From assembly GCF_015594605.1 (NCBI RefSeq), contig NZ_JADNQT010000003.1, positions 95,297-159,296 of the forward strand: a DNA stretch of 64,000 nt, in the 5' to 3' direction. Shown here piece after piece: positions 63,274-64,000 of this stretch; position 1 is the first letter of the stretch, and each line of letters begins with the position of its first letter. The notes beneath the pieces are model-generated. The model searched no databases, was not told the DNA's origin, and was given only the letters and a program-made list of their open reading frames with translations. The stretch comes from Streptococcus sp. HF-1907 (lineage in GTDB: Bacteria > Bacillota > Bacilli > Lactobacillales > Streptococcaceae). The translations under genes were made by a program, and so were the position numbers.

Positions 63274-63692
63274 AAGTGTTTATAGATTAAAAGAAAATCA
63301 ATAATTGGTCGAGATATTTTTTCTGCCAGCAAAACTGGAACAGCATTCCCAATCTGCTTGTATTGCTCATTTAATCGGTGATTTTTAGTTACCTGCTTCT
63401 TATCACCATCCGAGAATTCAAACCAATCAGGAAAAGTTTGGATTCTGGCACACTCTCGAACGGATAGACGGCGATTAAAGTCTCCTTGAAATTTCCACTT
63501 ATCCTTATCCAATTTAATCATGGGCTGACCATATGGATGTTGGGGAGCTTGTCGTCCACTAGCTTGAATAGTGAAGCTCTGATCTTGCCAAGTTTTTTTA
63601 CGATTTCGGCTCATATACATTGAGGAATAGTCAGAATCAAAGACATCATCAGCTTCGAGAGGTAAGCCTTCCAAGGCATCCTCCAAAGTTAC
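63264..63692 (-). pseudogene. C-terminal fragment of a C5-cytosine DNA methyltransferase
   Basis: About 143 residues match the end of a C5-cytosine methyltransferase: FTIQASGRQAPQHPYGQPMI, the motif IX-like RRLSVRECARIQTFPDWFEF and the motif X-like YKQIGNAVPVLLAEKISRPI. The catalytic PCQ motif, SAM-binding motifs and the recognition domain start are missing. Reading upstream, the sequence changes at about 63693 into an IS982 transposase. No restriction enzyme is in view. The remnant cannot methylate alone. Confidence 0.85.
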
Positions 63693-64000
63693 AAAGGAGT
63701 CCAAAGATGATACCCTTTTTGTTCCAAACTATTTCTAAGTTCACGACTAAGATAGCCCAAATCAGCCAAAATGTACGGGTGATGGCAGTTTTCCAATAAG
63801 TCATCAACTACTCTAGTATCGTGAACAGATGCTGATGTCACAACGTAGTTTAGAATATAGCCTGATAGGGTGACTAGCATATGAACTTTGAACCCATAGA
63901 ACCATAGATTCTTGGAGGCATTGTAACCAATGTCTGCCAAGCCATCAAAAATACGTGTTCTATAGTTACGGACTGGTTGACATAGTGGTAAGGGAAAACT
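63693..64000 (-). mobile_element. IS982-family transposase fragment, continues past the window
   Basis: The minus strand reads SFPLPLCQPVRNYRTRIFDG, LADIGYNASKNLWFYGFKVH and LEQKGYHLWTPL without interruption. It matches the copy at 57.8-58.4 kb closely but keeps Trp where that copy has TGA. Similarity stops after GGACTCCTTT (63693-63702), well before the element's C-terminal 70 codons and terminal repeat, so the element is truncated at the methyltransferase junction. The other end lies outside the window. Confidence 0.85.

Overview
The window is low-GC Gram-positive DNA with AGGAGG-type ribosome binding sites, sigmaA-like promoters and hairpin-plus-U-run terminators. Its gene set (Gram-positive PolC, class II GalT, msm-type raffinose/melibiose operon, lactose PTS, MarR/GalR/MsmR regulators, Eep-type RseP, DUF3013) points to a Streptococcus. 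A complete histidine operon together with an msm system suggests the S. bovis/equinus or S. mutans side of the genus; the species is an inference.

Layout. 1-2.1 kb: the C-terminal part of an SPC-type P1B metal ATPase, then a PHP histidinol-phosphatase with its own promoter. 2.1-2.9 kb: a 41-bp tandem repeat array, then a small locus that looks like a type I toxin-antitoxin: a 34-aa membrane peptide with an overlapping leader ORF, a shared bidirectional terminator and a strong convergent antisense promoter. 2.9-10.5 kb: hisCZGDBHAFIE behind a T-box leader. 10.6-12.6 kb: a MarR regulator, an FMN reductase and a nitroreductase with matching inverted-repeat operators. 12.6-24.5 kb: polC, a GH73 autolysin, proS, rseP/eep, cdsA, uppS, yajC and a thioredoxin-like gene. 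24.6-29.5 kb: galKTE and divergent galR. 29.7-33.5 kb: lacE, lacF, lacG and a deletion scar that joins truncated lacT and DeoR-type fragments. 33.5-46.4 kb: galM, dexB, msmK, a PucR-type regulator, gtfA, msmGFE, aga and msmR. 46.4-47.9 kb: a TetR regulator and a divergent membrane protein, both broken by in-frame stops. 48-51.7 kb: another 41-bp array, dtd, rel. 51.9-57.5 kb: an unknown gene, an nrdI-like gene, a frameshifted P-loop kinase, two tandem endonuclease/exonuclease/phosphatase paralogues and an EIICBA PTS transporter. 57.7-64 kb: a broken IS982-family element with perfect ends, rsmE, prmA, an antitoxin beside a frameshifted RelE toxin, GIY-YIG and Nudix genes, DUF3013, and a C5-methyltransferase fragment abutting another IS982 fragment.

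Much of the window serves sugar capture: uptake by lactose PTS, the MsmEFGK ABC importer and EIICBA; cleavage by LacG, Aga, DexB and GtfA; and galactose entry to the Leloir pathway through GalM, GalK, GalT and GalE. Local control is visible as GalR-like TTTTACTA/TAGTAAAA sites, MalR-like CGCAA/TTGCG palindromes and cre-like boxes. The most unusual signals are the candidate antisense-regulated small toxin, a dispersed family of 41-bp and 21-bp periodic intergenic arrays, and a series of recently broken accessory genes.
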